Shown here piece after piece: positions 25,401 through 34,559 of a stretch of DNA of 64,000 nt. The notes under the pieces were generated by a model. The model was given only the letters and a program-made list of their open reading frames with translations. It was not told where the DNA came from and made no database searches. This stretch comes from Xiphophorus maculatus (taxonomy: Eukaryota; Chordata; Actinopteri; Cyprinodontiformes; Poeciliidae), in assembly GCF_002775205.1 (NCBI RefSeq), contig NC_036456.1, positions 27,501,850 to 27,565,849 on the forward strand. The letters are read 5' to 3'. The position numbers and the translations under genes were made by a program. Each line of letters opens with the position of its first letter. Position 1 is the stretch's first letter.

Positions 25401-28400
25401 AATAACAATGTTTAATTATTCATAAATATAAATGTGAGAAATTCTCCTTTTACTGACATTAAGGCTCCCAAGTCAGTACTTTCATCAGGCATCTTTTGCT
25501 GCATTTACAGCACAAAATATTTTAGGGTAAGCCTCCACCAGTTTTGTACATCCAGACTGTAATTTTTGCCTAAAATACAGAAATTAATTCACACTAAGAA
25601 ATTACTAATTTATTACTTCCTGTTTCCTCAGCATTTATCAACAAGATCTCAACAAGATGTGACAGTAAAAAAAGGAATGTGAAAAGCAACAATATTCTCT
25701 GAATAAACAGAGAGCACATCTTACTTTCATTTTCAGTTTTATTTTACTGACCTTTATCATCTGTAGCAGCATTTGGATTGTTAACATCAGACTCAGCAGA
25801 TGTTGATGCAGGTTCCTCTCCTCTCTCACCATTAGGAGCCTCAGATTTATCTTCAGTGCTGGGTTCCTTAAGATAAAAAACAAAATTTAAATAATTTAAG
25901 CAAGGGATCAATTGATGGTTAATTTATTTTTATTATATTTTGGATGTTTGCAAGAACCTCCATTGTGTGAGCAGAAACTTTATCATCACAGTTGTGTTGA
26001 GTATTTATGCAGCTTGTCTCTGAAAGAAAAAATAGAAAATGTTTTGATTTTTATTTGCATCTGTAAACTCCTGACTGTCACCTACAGAACAGCTTTCATG
26101 AACACATAGCTGGTTGCCAGATATCTAAAAAACATTTTTACCACTTATATCAAAATATTTGAAATGGGAAAAAACAAAAAACAAAAACCAAACAAAAAAC
26201 TATAGTTTATTTGTTTGTGACTGACATGAAATGGAAGTTTGTTGGTGGTGGGGATGGACGCGGTCAGACCCAGGGTTGGTACAAAGTGAGTTTAATGACT
26301 TTTTCAGTGGACAAAAACCAGGAAGTAGTGATGGGTTATCTGAAGCCAGGCTTCGAGGCGCGTACCGAGTAAAAAGGGGGCGTGTTCGATGAAGCGCAGC
26401 TTCAATGCTGGTTTCGTCTTGCTGAAAACCACGTGACTGGCAACAAACGATGCCTCGCATTGCATGGGTCACGTGACTGTTTCATTTTTGCGTGTTGGTT
26501 TTCAAAGTAAAAGCGTGATGAGCCGCTGCTTCATGCTGCTATTGTATTTGATCGCATCAGAGGAGTATTTGTCTTCAGCAGTGGCCGAAATAAAAGGAAC
26601 CTTGTATACTTCATGTGTATTAACGATTTTGATGACGGCACTCATCAAAATGTAATGGTTGTTATTGGTTTTCTCAGTTGTTGATTACGGTATATTTTGT
26701 GACTTTATGTTTGTGTATTTTATTATGTAAAGCATTTGAACCTGCATTGTTGCTGCAATGTGCTACACAAATAAACTTGATTGAAATGGAGCCAGCAAGT
26801 AGAAACAAATCTGACTTCTGGGAAGACTTCCAGATGATCGCTCACAAGATTCTTAAATAAAAATAATTAAACCCTTCACCTCTAAAATTCTCACCTTCTT
26901 GAAATCTCCACTATATCTTTGTTCTGCAAATATAAGTCAGTCTTGGACAGCAGAAACAGAAACCTGTTGCAAGAGTAAAATTCTGGCCTGATGAGTAAAA
27001 ATATAAGGGATCAGATCAGAGAACCAATAGAAATCCAAGAAAAAGAGAATTTTTGAAGAATTTTAGTTTTTCAGGCGGCAAATCAAATCTCAAAGAATAC
27101 TGTCTGCCCCAACAAGCACCACACTCCATCCATCCATCTTCTTACACCCTTGTCACTAGTGGGGTCAGGAGGTGCTGGTGCCTATCCCCAGCTAACGTTC
27201 CAGGTGAGAGGCGGGGTCATCCTGGACAGGTCGCCAGTCTGTCGCAGGGCAACACAGAGACAGACAGGACAAACAACCAAGCACACACACACTCACACCT
27301 AGGGAGAATTTAGAGAGACCAATTAACCTAACATTCATGTTTTTGGACTGTGTGAGGAAGCCGGAGTACCCAGAGAGAACCCAGCATGCACAGGGAGAAC
27401 ATGCAAACTCTGTGCAGAAACAATCGAACCCAGGACCTTCTTGCTGTAATGCAAGAGTGCTACCAACTGCACCGCTGTGCAGCCCTAAAGTTTAAAATAT
27501 CTAATAAGTTTCATTCCACCTGATTATTGTGTCCCACTTGTTGATTCTTCACAAAATAATAGAAAATTTAGATCTTTATGTTTGAAGCCTGAAAAGCGCA
27601 AAAGGTTGAAAAGTTCAAGAAGGCCAAATACTTTCACAAGGCTCTGTACCTGCTGAGAGGTGCAGAGGTATAATTGACCTTTATAGGAATCGTTTGATTG
27701 CAGTTATTGCCTCAAAACGTTGAGCAACATAAGCTAAGAGAACCATCATTTTGTCCAGGCCTGTTTCATGAGTTTATCTTTTAAATTAATAATTCTGTTA
27801 AGCACTCTGAGTTTATTCAGGCTTTCTTCATTTCAAAAAACTATAAACCTTGATTTCAAATTTTCTAATGTGGACTCAAATTCAAATATTTATATGAAAT
27901 CCATAGTTGATCCTAAAAATCCCCAAATATTCTCTGATCACTGTGTTTACATCTGAAATAACATAAACATACACACGGACAAAATTGTTGGTATTCCTTT
28001 GTTAATATAATAAAAACCACAATGGTGACAGAAATAACTTGAATCTGACAAAGGAAATGATGAATAAAAATTCTATGAAAATGAACAAATGAATGTCAGA
28101 CATTGCTTTTCAAACATTCTTGCACTCTGATTTAATTTTAAATTTATTTTACTGACCTTCACCATCTGTTCCATCCTTTGGCTTGTCATCAGACTCAGCA
28201 GATGTTGATGAAGGTTCCTCTCTTGTCTCTCCATTAAGAGTCTCAGATTTATCTCCAGTGCTGGTTCCCTTATGATAAATAGCAAAACATATATAGCTTA
28301 AGTGTCACATACAGGTAGATTGATGGCTCGAATATTTTCATTAGATTTTGGACATTACAGTGTTCCTCTACCTTCGTTGTGGGAGCAGACTCTTTATTAT

Positions 28401-30918
28401 CACACTCATGCTGATTGTTTGTCTCTGAAAGAAAAATAACACAAAATGTTTTGGCTTTTATTTCTGTGTGTAAACCAAAACTCATGGTCTCAGAACCAGT
28501 TGTCAGATATCACAAAGATTTAAGAGAGGAAGGCTGATTACTGCAGAGGGAGAGAGTGTTAGTATCTCAGAAGTGGAGGGCAGAGCACCTCATACAATAA
28601 CAATGTTTAATTATTCATAAATATAAATGTGAAAAATTCTCCTTTTACTGACATTAAGGCTCCCAAGTCAGTACTTTCATCAGGCATATTTTGCTGCATT
28701 TACAGCAGAAAATATTTTAGGGTAAGCCTCCACCAGTTTTGTACATCCAGACTGTAATTTTTGCCTAAAATGCAGAAATTAATTCACACTAAGAAATTAC
28801 TAATTTATTACTTCCTGTTTCCTCAGCATTTATCAACAAGATCTCAACAAGATGTGACAGTAAAAAAAGGAATGTGAAAAGCAACAATATTCTCTGAATA
28901 AACAGAGAGCACATCTTACTTTCATTTTCAGTTTTATTTTACTGACCTTTATCATCTGTAGCAGCATTTGGATTGTTAACATCAGACTCAGCAGATGTTG
29001 ATGCAGGTTCCTCTCCTCTCTCACCATTAGGAGCCTCAGATTTATCTTCAGTGCTGGGTTCCTTAAGATAAAAAACAAAATTTAAATAATTTAAGCAAGG
29101 GATCAATTGATGGTTAATTTATTTTTATTATATTTTGGATGTTTGCAAGAACCTCCATTGTGTGAGCGGAAACTTTATCATCACAGTTGTGTTGAGTATT
29201 TATGCAGCTTGTCTCTGAAAGAAAAAATAGAAAATGTTTTGATTTTTATTTGCATCTGTAAACTCCTGACTGTCACCTACAGAACAGCTTTCATGAACAC
29301 ATAGCTGGTTGCCAGATATCTAAAAAACATTTTTACCACTTATATCAAAATATTTGAAATGGGAAAAAACAAAAAACAAAAACCAAACAAAAAACTATAG
29401 TTTATTTGTTTGTGACTGACATGAAATGGAAGTTTGTTGGTGGTGGGGATGGACGCGGTCAGACCCAGGGTTGGTACAAAGTGAGTTTAATGACTTTTTC
29501 AGTGGACAAAAACCAGGAAGTAGTGATGGGTTATCTGAAGCCAGGCTTCGAGGCGCGTACCGAGTAAAAAGGGGGCGTGTCCGATGAAGCGCAGCTTCAA
29601 TGCTGGTTTCGTCTTGCTGAAAACCACGTGACTGGCAACAAACGATGCCTCGCATTGCATGGGTCACGTGACTGTTTCATTTTTGCGTGTTGGTTTTCAA
29701 AGTAAAAGCGTGATGAGCCACTGCTTCATGCTGCTATTGTATTTGATCGCATCAGAGGAATATTTGTCTTCAGCAGTGGCCGAAATAAAAGGAACCTTGT
29801 ATACTTCATGTGTATTAACGATTTTGATGACGGCACTCATCAAAATGTAATGGTTGTTATTGGTTTTCTCAGTTGTTGATTACGGTATATTTTGTGACTT
29901 TATGTTTGTGTATTTTATTATGTAAAGCATTTGAACCTGCATTGTTGCTGCAATGTGCTACACAAATAAACTTGATTGAAATGGAGCCAGCAAGTAGAAA
30001 CAAATCTGACTTCTGGGAAGACTTCCAGATGATCGCTCACAAGATTCTTAAATAAAAATAATTAAACCCTTCACCTCCAAAATTCTCACCTTCTTGAAAT
30101 CTCCACTATATCTTTGTTCTGCAAATATAAGTCAGTCTTGGACAGCAGAAACAGACTAAACCTGTTGCAAGAGTAAAATTCTGGCCTGATGAGTAAAAAT
30201 ATAAGGGATCAGATCAGAGAACCAATAGAAATCCAAGAAAAAGAGAATTTTTGAAGAATTTTAGTTTTTCAGGCGGCAAATCAAATCTCAAAGAATACTG
30301 TCTGCCCCAACAAGCACCACACTCCATCCATCCATCTTCTTACACCCTTGTCACTAGTGGGGTCAGGAGGTGCTGGTGCCTATCCCCAGCTAACGTTCCA
30401 GGTGAGAGGCGGGGTCACCCTGGACAGGTCGCCAGTCTGTCGCAGGGCAACACAGAGACAAACACACAAGCACACACACACTCACACCTAGGGAGAATTT
30501 AGAGAGACCAATGCTCCCATAGCCAGATACCTGATAACACAAAAAGATTTTTACCACTTAAATTAAAAAAGTTCGAAATACAAAAAATAAATATTATTAG
30601 ATTTGACATCACATCAGAGAATGGCAACAAATCCTCCAAGACCAGAGAAATATAATCTGTTGGAATAGGTGCTCTTCTTCTATTCTACTGAGACACTTGA
30701 AACATGCAGTACATTATCATCTCTGTAAAATCAATTAATCAATAAATGTTTAAGATAGTCCTATAATTACTTAGAGCAGCTGGGTTCTGAATATTTTTTA
30801 AGAGTTGCTGAACTACATGGAATAAATAACATACCTTTGCAGAAGATCTGCTCGAGGACCGACTGTCTTTCACAAAAATGTTTTTACTCTCTCGTCGCTC
30901 TCCTAAAGATGACTGGAG
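14791..30918 (-). CDS. Gene A: interferon-inducible very large GTPase-like (VLIG/GVIN-like), 1823-aa model
   Basis: Cytosolic or nuclear giant GTPase of the VLIG/GVIN/URGCP family, known for interferon induction; cellular role poorly defined. Model, 5' to 3' on the minus strand: non-coding exon 30835-30918; 29153-29214 (ATG at 29158-29156, then GAG); 28947-29061; 28372-28424; 28157-28268; 25958-26019; 25752-25866; 25177-25229; 24963-25074; 23207-23268; 22996-23110; 14791-19457. The coding lengths sum to 5472 = 3 x 1824, and every junction keeps phase with no stop. The first ~268 residues are acidic Ser/Glu-rich repeats. The GTPase P-loop (GVQSTGKST) is at about 877-885, DTEG at about 930-933, and a Cys/His cluster near 1687-1740. 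The large exon is certain; the small exons are inferred from splice sites, phase and homology with gene B. Confidence 0.82.
19575..19760. repeat. Degraded dispersed repeat, copy 3
   Basis: 'attttgtcacagaacaacca', 'cactgggattttgtgg' and 'caccacaaaatagcacac' match the order seen at 1085 and 4770. It lies in the last intron of gene A. Confidence 0.5.
20355..20372 (+). repeat. Poly-G tract
   Basis: A run of about 18 G after a poly-T tract. Prone to length variation and a plausible G-quadruplex former. Confidence 0.85.
20790..21090 (+). mobile_element. Unidentified dispersed element with conserved ORF start, copy 1
   Basis: ATG at 20941 starts MDLVNWSLNAIDQIFLMRRL followed by GTGEPCCPVGTHPAVYTLD. 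A second copy at 52560-52800 conserves the peptide (GTGEPCCPAGTHPAGHNLD) and the upstream 'ctctgtttttgtcctgtctt' and 'atatttttggagtctttctt'. This is probably the N-terminus of a transposon protein; I do not recognise the family. Confidence 0.55.
22050..22155 (+). mobile_element. LINE-like 3' tail fragment
   Basis: 'tgtaaagcagtttgtattgc', 'cttgttgctgaaaatgtgct' and 'acataaataaaatta' resemble the 3' tail at 44030-44094 but are diverged. Confidence 0.45.
22996..23110 (-). CDS. Gene A exon 11, type B copy 1, splices to the large exon
   Basis: 115 bases, acceptor tatcttaag, donor AAAG/gtcagt, phase 0 to 1, which fits the phase-1 acceptor of the large exon at 19457. It encodes GRSTEDKSEAPNGERGEE and so on, diverged slightly from copies 2 and 3. 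Confidence 0.65.
23207..23268 (-). CDS. Gene A exon 10, type A copy 1
   Basis: 62 bases, acceptor tttctttcag, donor GAG/gtagaa (the better donor of the three type A copies). It encodes ETSCINTQHNCDDKVSAHKM-E. Phase 1 to 0. Confidence 0.65.
23575..23640 (+). mobile_element. hAT-like element fragment (copy 1)
   Basis: Starts 'agtagtgatgggttatctga' and contains 'ccaggcttcgaggcgcg', resembling hAT-type terminal sequence. Most of the internal part present in copies 2 and 3 is missing. Confidence 0.4.
23932..24290 (-). mobile_element. tRNA-derived SINE in duplication copy 1
   Basis: Reverse-strand SINE of the 11658 family. It ends (minus-strand head) at 'ctgcaccgctgtgcagccc' and has its (GGAT)n tail at 23932-23944. 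Confidence 0.85.
24963..25074 (-). CDS. Gene A exon 9, type B' copy 1
   Basis: 112 bases, acceptor tatcataag, donor GAAG/gtcagt. It encodes ETSTGDESETLNGETREE then PSSTSAESDDKPKDGTDGE. Phase 0 to 1. Confidence 0.65.
25177..25229 (-). CDS. Gene A exon 8, type A' copy 1
   Basis: 53 bases, acceptor tttctttcag, donor AAG/gtagag. It encodes ETNNQHECDNKESAPTTK. Phase 1 to 0. Confidence 0.62.
25752..25866 (-). CDS. Gene A exon 7, type B copy 2
   Basis: 115 bases, same borders and same encoded peptide (EPSTEDKSEAPN...) as the copy at 28947-29061. Phase 0 to 1, donor AAAG/gtcagt. Confidence 0.65.
25958..26019 (-). CDS. Gene A exon 6, type A copy 2
   Basis: Acceptor tttctttcag. 62 bases, phase 1 to 0. 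It encodes ETSCINTQHNCDDKVSAHTM-E. The donor GAG/gttctt is weak; the exon may be skipped, but skipping would break phase (62 is not a multiple of 3). Confidence 0.55.
26325..26846 (+). mobile_element. hAT-like non-autonomous fragment (copy 2)
   Basis: Same start as at 23575, plus about 445 bases with no transposase similarity that I can see. It ends near 'gatgatcgctcacaagattc'. The 90- and 63-residue ORFs here are not convincing genes. Confidence 0.4.
27124..27484 (-). mobile_element. tRNA-derived SINE in duplication copy 2
   Basis: Same insertion as at 23932-24290, inherited through the tandem duplication (identical flanks), so the SINE predates the duplication. Confidence 0.85.
28157..28268 (-). 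CDS. Gene A exon 5, type B' copy 2 (acidic module)
   Basis: Acceptor tatcataag, donor GAAG/gtcagt. 112 bases, phase 0 to 1. It encodes GTSTGDKSETLNGETREE then PSSTSAESDDKPKDGTDGE, clearly homologous to the type B exons. Confidence 0.65.
28372..28424 (-). CDS. Gene A exon 4, type A' copy 2
   Basis: Acceptor tttctttcag, donor AAG/gtagag. 53 bases, phase 1 to 0. It encodes ETNNQHECDNKESAPTTK with the first base from the previous exon. Confidence 0.62.
28947..29061 (-). CDS. Gene A exon 3, type B copy 3 (acidic module)
   Basis: Acceptor tatcttaag, donor AAAG/gtcagt. 115 bases, phase 0 to 1. It encodes EPSTEDKSEAPNGERGEE followed by PASTSAESDVNNPNAATDDK: acidic, Ser-rich, probably disordered. 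Confidence 0.65.
29153..29214 (-). CDS. Gene A exon 2, type A copy 3, likely carries the start ATG
   Basis: Acceptor tttctttcag before AGACAAGC. It ends ACAATGGAG followed by gttctt. The terminal ATG-GAG matches the start exon proposed for gene B (63048-63086). Only the last six bases would be coding if this ATG is used. The donor (gttctt) is weak compared with copy 1 (gtagaa). Confidence 0.55.
29520..30041 (+). mobile_element. hAT-like non-autonomous fragment (copy 3)
   Basis: The 3195-base-offset copy of 26325-26846, with only a few substitutions seen by eye. Confidence 0.4.
30322..30512 (-). mobile_element. SINE truncated at the duplication breakpoint (copy 3)
   Basis: Same SINE, cut after 'agggagaatttagagagacc'. 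The tRNA-like head is absent. Confidence 0.82.
30835..30918 (-). other. Gene A exon 1 (5' UTR, inferred)
   Basis: Donor CTGCAAAG/gtatgt at 30834. It contains no ATG. The upper limit is set about 25 bases below the TATA-like box and is approximate. This is the only first-exon candidate found upstream of the small-exon array, and it is backed by the promoter pattern just above it. Confidence 0.6.
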
Positions 30919-30939
30919 AACTGCAGCTGTTCAGATGTT

Positions 30940-30949
30940 CTTTTATATT
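30940..30949 (-). promoter_or_regulatory. TATA-like box of gene A
   Basis: Minus-strand AATATAAAAG, just below the ISRE-like element and about 105 bases above the exon 1 donor. The spacing fits a transcription start near 30912-30918. Confidence 0.6.
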
Positions 30950-30960
30950 CTGCTGAAAAC

Positions 30961-30983
30961 CTCTTTCACTTTCGTTTTCTCTC
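30961..30983 (-). promoter_or_regulatory. ISRE / IRF-binding element of gene A
   Basis: The minus strand reads GAGAAAACGAAAGTGAAAG, containing two overlapping GAAANNGAAA repeats, the ISRE/IRF consensus. It lies directly upstream of a TATA-like box. This placement is typical of interferon-stimulated genes and predicts interferon induction of gene A (inference). Confidence 0.75.
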
Positions 30984-31035
30984 CCTGCTCTTTACAAGAA
31001 ATCACATGGTTTCCAGGATATGACCAAGCATTCTG

Positions 31036-31560
31036 GCCTGGTGAAAAATTAATATAGTATGTTAAATTTTAACATACTTGAGCATACTTTAAGTCAAACT
31101 AATCATTAGTATACTTCATGTTCACTTAGGATTAGTTAAATTAAAGTGTGACATTTTGGAACAACTAATTTTGTGTTTAGAAGAAGAAGAATTACTTTAT
31201 TCATCCCAGCAGGGAAATTATTTTTAGTGTATTTTAATAATATTTAAATTGTATTAAAGCACAATTTAAAGTAATCTAAGTGTACTTCAACGTACTATTT
31301 TTGGACAACTTCAGTTAAACTTAGTGTACTTTAAGTATATTGCTTTTTATGCAACATAAATGTGCTTGATTAGTATATTTTGAGTGTATTATATTTGTGA
31401 TTGAATTACATTTAAAATATACTTAGAATGTATTTTCAGTAGATTGGCATTACATATTTTATATATTAGTAGTGTGATTACAGTATGCCACAATTATACT
31501 TTTGGTTTATTATAATTGCTAATGAAGTGCACGTTTTAGTTAATGTCTTTTATTATTCTG
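31036..31560 (+). repeat. Arm of the 'agtatactt' fold-back repeat family
   Basis: 'cctggtgaaaaattaatata', 'taagtcaaactaatcattag' and 'gtgtgacattttggaacaac' recur at 36541-36720 and 52168-52545, and inverted at 53225-53620. A short SINE-tail-like piece, 'ttactttattcatcccagca', interrupts it at 31192. Confidence 0.6.
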
Positions 31561-31688
31561 CTTTGCCACTTTGTACATTACATGCTTCATACACACTACA
31601 GTACTGCAGACACATCAAGCTACTAGGACACATAAGGATCCATTACAACACACTTTACAGGTGAAACTAATTACATTGTGCGTTCAAT

Positions 31689-31906
31689 AACACTTTATTT
31701 GATAGGGTGTGCATAAGACTGACATGACATTGTCATAAACATGACATAACATCTGTCTTTCAACTTTTAAAGAAACGTCTCATTAAAAGTGTCATTATTT
31801 GCGGAATGACACGCCATGACACCTGTTAGTATGTTCCTAACAGGTGTTATAACATGTTTATGACAGTATAGTGCCATTCTTATTCACACCCCGTCAAATG
31901 AAGTTT
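31689..31906. mobile_element. MITE with imperfect terminal inverted repeats
   Basis: The left end CACTTTATTTGATAGGGTGTG mirrors the right end CACACCCCGTCAAATGAAGT. Inner repeats 'gacattgtcataaacatgac' and 'tgttataacatgtttatgac' are also inverted. Pieces of the family occur at 52870-52935 and 53165-53205. Confidence 0.75.
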
Positions 31907-32039
31907 CACCCACATTTTTCAGGAGTACATTGCCAATATAACAGAATTGTACAAACTGTTAATACATTTAAAGTTTACAGACAACATGCTTATGAAAATT
32001 AGCACAATAAAACAATAGGATAACTTTAGAGGAAATGTG

Positions 32040-32260
32040 AAAAATATTTCACCAAGGACAGAGTATTGTTTTAATACGATGTCACAGTATCACAGTATTA
32101 CTGCAGACAAACTGACATTTCTCCTTCCTAAGAACAGTGAAGATCTACGACAGAACCTTCCCATTCCCTGGATTCCCTGCAATTACACAGAGAAAGCACT
32201 TGTATTTTAAAGAGCACAGAAAGACGTCAAAGAAAAAAGTATGACTTACAATTTTAGGAT
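32040..32260. repeat. Duplicated segment, copy 1 (partner 36760-37010)
   Basis: 'cagacaaactgacatttctc', 'cttgtattttaaagagcaca' and 'gacttacaattttagga' recur in order at 36820-37010. No gene recognised. Confidence 0.6.
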
Positions 32261-32429
32261 GTTGTGGACTCTCTATATATGTGACATCATCAGAACTGAT
32301 GATGATTGGGACCGGATGCCTGGAGTGAAAAAACATTTTTGGGTGACTTCTTTGCCTGTTTATGTTAGAAGTAGAAAAAATAGTCAGCAATATAATAAAA
32401 TCAGCTGATGTTGGCATTAACTACGAAGC

Positions 32430-32640
32430 TGTTTTAACTAACTACCTTGTAGTTGTACCTAACTATGAGGTAGTTAAGTACAGCTAACTACCTTGTGGTT
32501 AGTTGTAGTCTAACTGCAAGGTAGTTGTAGTTAGACTACAACTACCTTGCAGTTAGTTTGTCTAACTACAAAGTAGTTTGTAGTTAGACAAACCTTAGAT
32601 AACAGGTGTTATAACATTTTAAGGTAGTTAGACTACCTTA
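32430..32640. repeat. Palindromic TAGTTG/CAACTA cluster
   Basis: Repeated and inverted units of 'aactaccttgtagtt' and 'gtagttagactacaactacc' with many short hairpins. No coding sense. Confidence 0.7.
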
Positions 32641-32689
32641 AAATCTTTCCATCATGATCTGAACACGTTGATCCTTGCAGGGTGGTGAG

Positions 32690-32765
32690 GGGGCTGGTGG
32701 AGCCCAGATGAGAGGCGGGGTTCACCCTGGACAGGTCACCAGTCCATCACAGGGCCCTGAAAGCC
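32690..32765 (-). mobile_element. SINE fragment
   Basis: 'agatgaga ggcggggttcac' and 'cctggacaggtcaccagtcc' (spaces as in the listing) match the middle of the reverse-strand SINE. Confidence 0.55.
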
Positions 32766-33192
32766 AACAATGAATAAAATGTATGAAAGACAAATGGTAG
32801 ATTAACAAAGGGAATAAATTCTGTCCAATAATTTTTTAATCATGTTTATTAAGCACTTAGTGTTGATAACACACCAGTTTTTGCTGTTAAAAATGTAGCT
32901 AGCTGCTCAGCAAAAAATAAATAAATAAAAATAATCCTTCCACCATGAAGACGATGTGGAGGCTCATCCTCAGAACTGGTTGGTGATCTAGTGGAGCCAG
33001 AGCCTCTTCTGAGACAGGAAAGTCTTTAGGTTTTAATATGATTCTAGATAATCAACTGGACAAATGGCCTCCTCGAGCTCAAGATTCAAACACTCTTCTT
33101 AAATCATTCATGCAGAGATACAATTTAAAGGATATATGGAGAGAAAAATATCCACTAGACTTTCACCTGGAGAAACAATGATGGGTCTAAAC

Positions 33193-33418
33193 CAAGGGTC
33201 TCAAACTCCAGTCCTCGAGGGCCGCTGTCCTGCAACTTTTAGATGTGCCTGTGCTGCACCACACCTGAATAGAATAATTAGATCATTATCAAGGCTCTAG
33301 AGAACTGATCTACACAAATATTAGGTAATTAAGCCATTTCATTCCAGTGCTTTGTACCTGTGGCACATCTAAAAACTGCAGGACACCGGCCCTTGAGGAC
33401 TGGAGTTTGACACCCCTG
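33193..33418. mobile_element. 226-bp hAT-type MITE with 8-bp TSD
   Basis: Ends CAAGGGTCTC...GACACCCCTG, flanked by GTCTAAAC at 33185-33192 and 33419-33426. The inverted repeats (ctccagtcctcgagggccg / ccggcccttgaggactggag) run about 50 bases. 8-bp duplications and CAgGG termini indicate hAT. Confidence 0.9.
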
Positions 33419-33714
33419 GTCTAAACAGTCTCGTTTTGACTACTGGCTAGTATCAATATTCTTCCCACTCCGTTCACAGATCATAAAGCAATATACTGTA
33501 TATTTTGATAAATCTGTCTGGTAACCATTCACAGAATATTAAAGCCTACTGGATCCTAAACAACTCTTTACTTAAGTTAGACTCCCAAACAATCTCTTAT
33601 TTTTTCTGACAAAGCTAATACTGAAAATAAGTATGGTGACATCTGGGAACTATTTAAATGTGAGATTACAAAGTTCCTAAGACAAACTTCCTTCTGACTG
33701 GCGGTGGTGGAGAA

Positions 33715-33880
33715 AGTAGTCGAAGAATGTACTTAAGTAAAAGTACAAATACACAGACAAAAATGTACTCTAGTAAAAGTAAAAGTACAACATTAACATT
33801 TTTACTTGAGTAAAAGTAAAAAAGTACTGGCTTTAAAAATACTTAAGTATTAAAAGTAAAAGTACTTGCTGCATGCATTA
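33715..33880. repeat. 'aagtaaaagtac' type dispersed repeat
   Basis: Dense 'acttaagtaaaagtac', 'tttacttgagtaaaagtaa' and 'ttaagtattaaaagtaaaag'. Similar to 48700-48870; probably ends of a non-autonomous DNA transposon common in fish. Confidence 0.5.
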
Positions 33881-34559
33881 CCTAGTTGTTAATAAAATAT
33901 CATTAAGCGTACCCATCGTATTTAATTTTAATACATCAGAAATTTTAATGAACAATGCCACAGAAAAAGCATGTTTTTATTGTGTTTACTCTCTGACAGT
34001 TTATCCTTAGATATGTGATTCTATGCATCATAATTTCAGGTATGGATACATCTTGTCTCCTATCCTAACATAGCATGAACTTCACTTTTTTTTCCACTAG
34101 TGGCATTTATTTTGAAAGAAATCCAACAGAAAGGCGATGGAAAGAAGGTGGATGCGGGAGGACACGCATCCAAGGAGCCATGTAGCAGTGTTGTAGTCAA
34201 GACCACCGAGCCCGAGACCAAGTCAAGACCAAGACCAAGATCAGCGCCCCTCACTACATGACATAATAAAATTAAGTGTACCTATCAAAATTGCTTCTCA
34301 AATTGATCTGAAAGATCCACATTCCCATAAAAAACCTAGATATTAAATACTTAGAGTTGAAATAAATTTAACCAGTATCATTGTCAATTCAAACTCCTCT
34401 TCATTCTGCTTTGCTTCCATCTCTGTGCCACAATCCTCAGAGGTGTCCTGCCATTCCTAAAAAGATAACGCCCTGGGCGGTTGCCTATATTGCCCATGTC
34501 AGAAACCACAACTGTCTGCACAATTAAACATTGCAATTAAAGCAATGGATTAACGGTAA

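Larger units (their letters stand above)
22905..25658 (-). repeat. Tandem duplication copy 1 (shortened)
   Basis: Contains exons B, A, B', A'. Compared with copy 2 it lacks about 445 bases (26396-26846 in copy 2); the junction is at 23640, 'gaagcgcacaagattc'. Period to copy 2 is about 3195 bases outside that gap. Confidence 0.85.
25659..28853 (-). repeat. Tandem duplication copy 2 (3195 bp)
   Basis: Full unit with exons B (25752), A (25958), a hAT-like fragment, a SINE, B' (28157) and A' (28372). Long stretches equal copy 3 base for base; for example, the 90-residue chance ORF at 26200-26472 recurs unchanged at 29395-29667. Confidence 0.9.
28854..30512 (-). repeat. Tandem duplication copy 3 (partial)
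   Basis: Repeats copy 2 at an offset of 3195 from B (28947) through the SINE, then breaks off inside the SINE at 'gagagaccaat' and joins 'gctcccatagccagatacct', sequence resembling the intron next to type A exons. Confidence 0.88.

Noticed and set aside
22939..29078. Minus-strand ORFs such as MLFILR... and MFFILR... (60-81 residues)
   Set aside because: They read the type B exons in the wrong frame and run through the splice acceptor. The frame that keeps phase encodes the acidic modules.
26200..29667. Identical 90-residue ORFs (26200-26472, 29395-29667)
   Set aside because: They lie in the hAT-like fragment of the tandem duplication. Their identity reflects recent duplication, not selection.
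32145..32417. Minus-strand ORF with GNPGNGK, resembling a P-loop
   Set aside because: No Ser/Thr after the Lys, no surrounding fold, and the region is a duplicated non-coding repeat.
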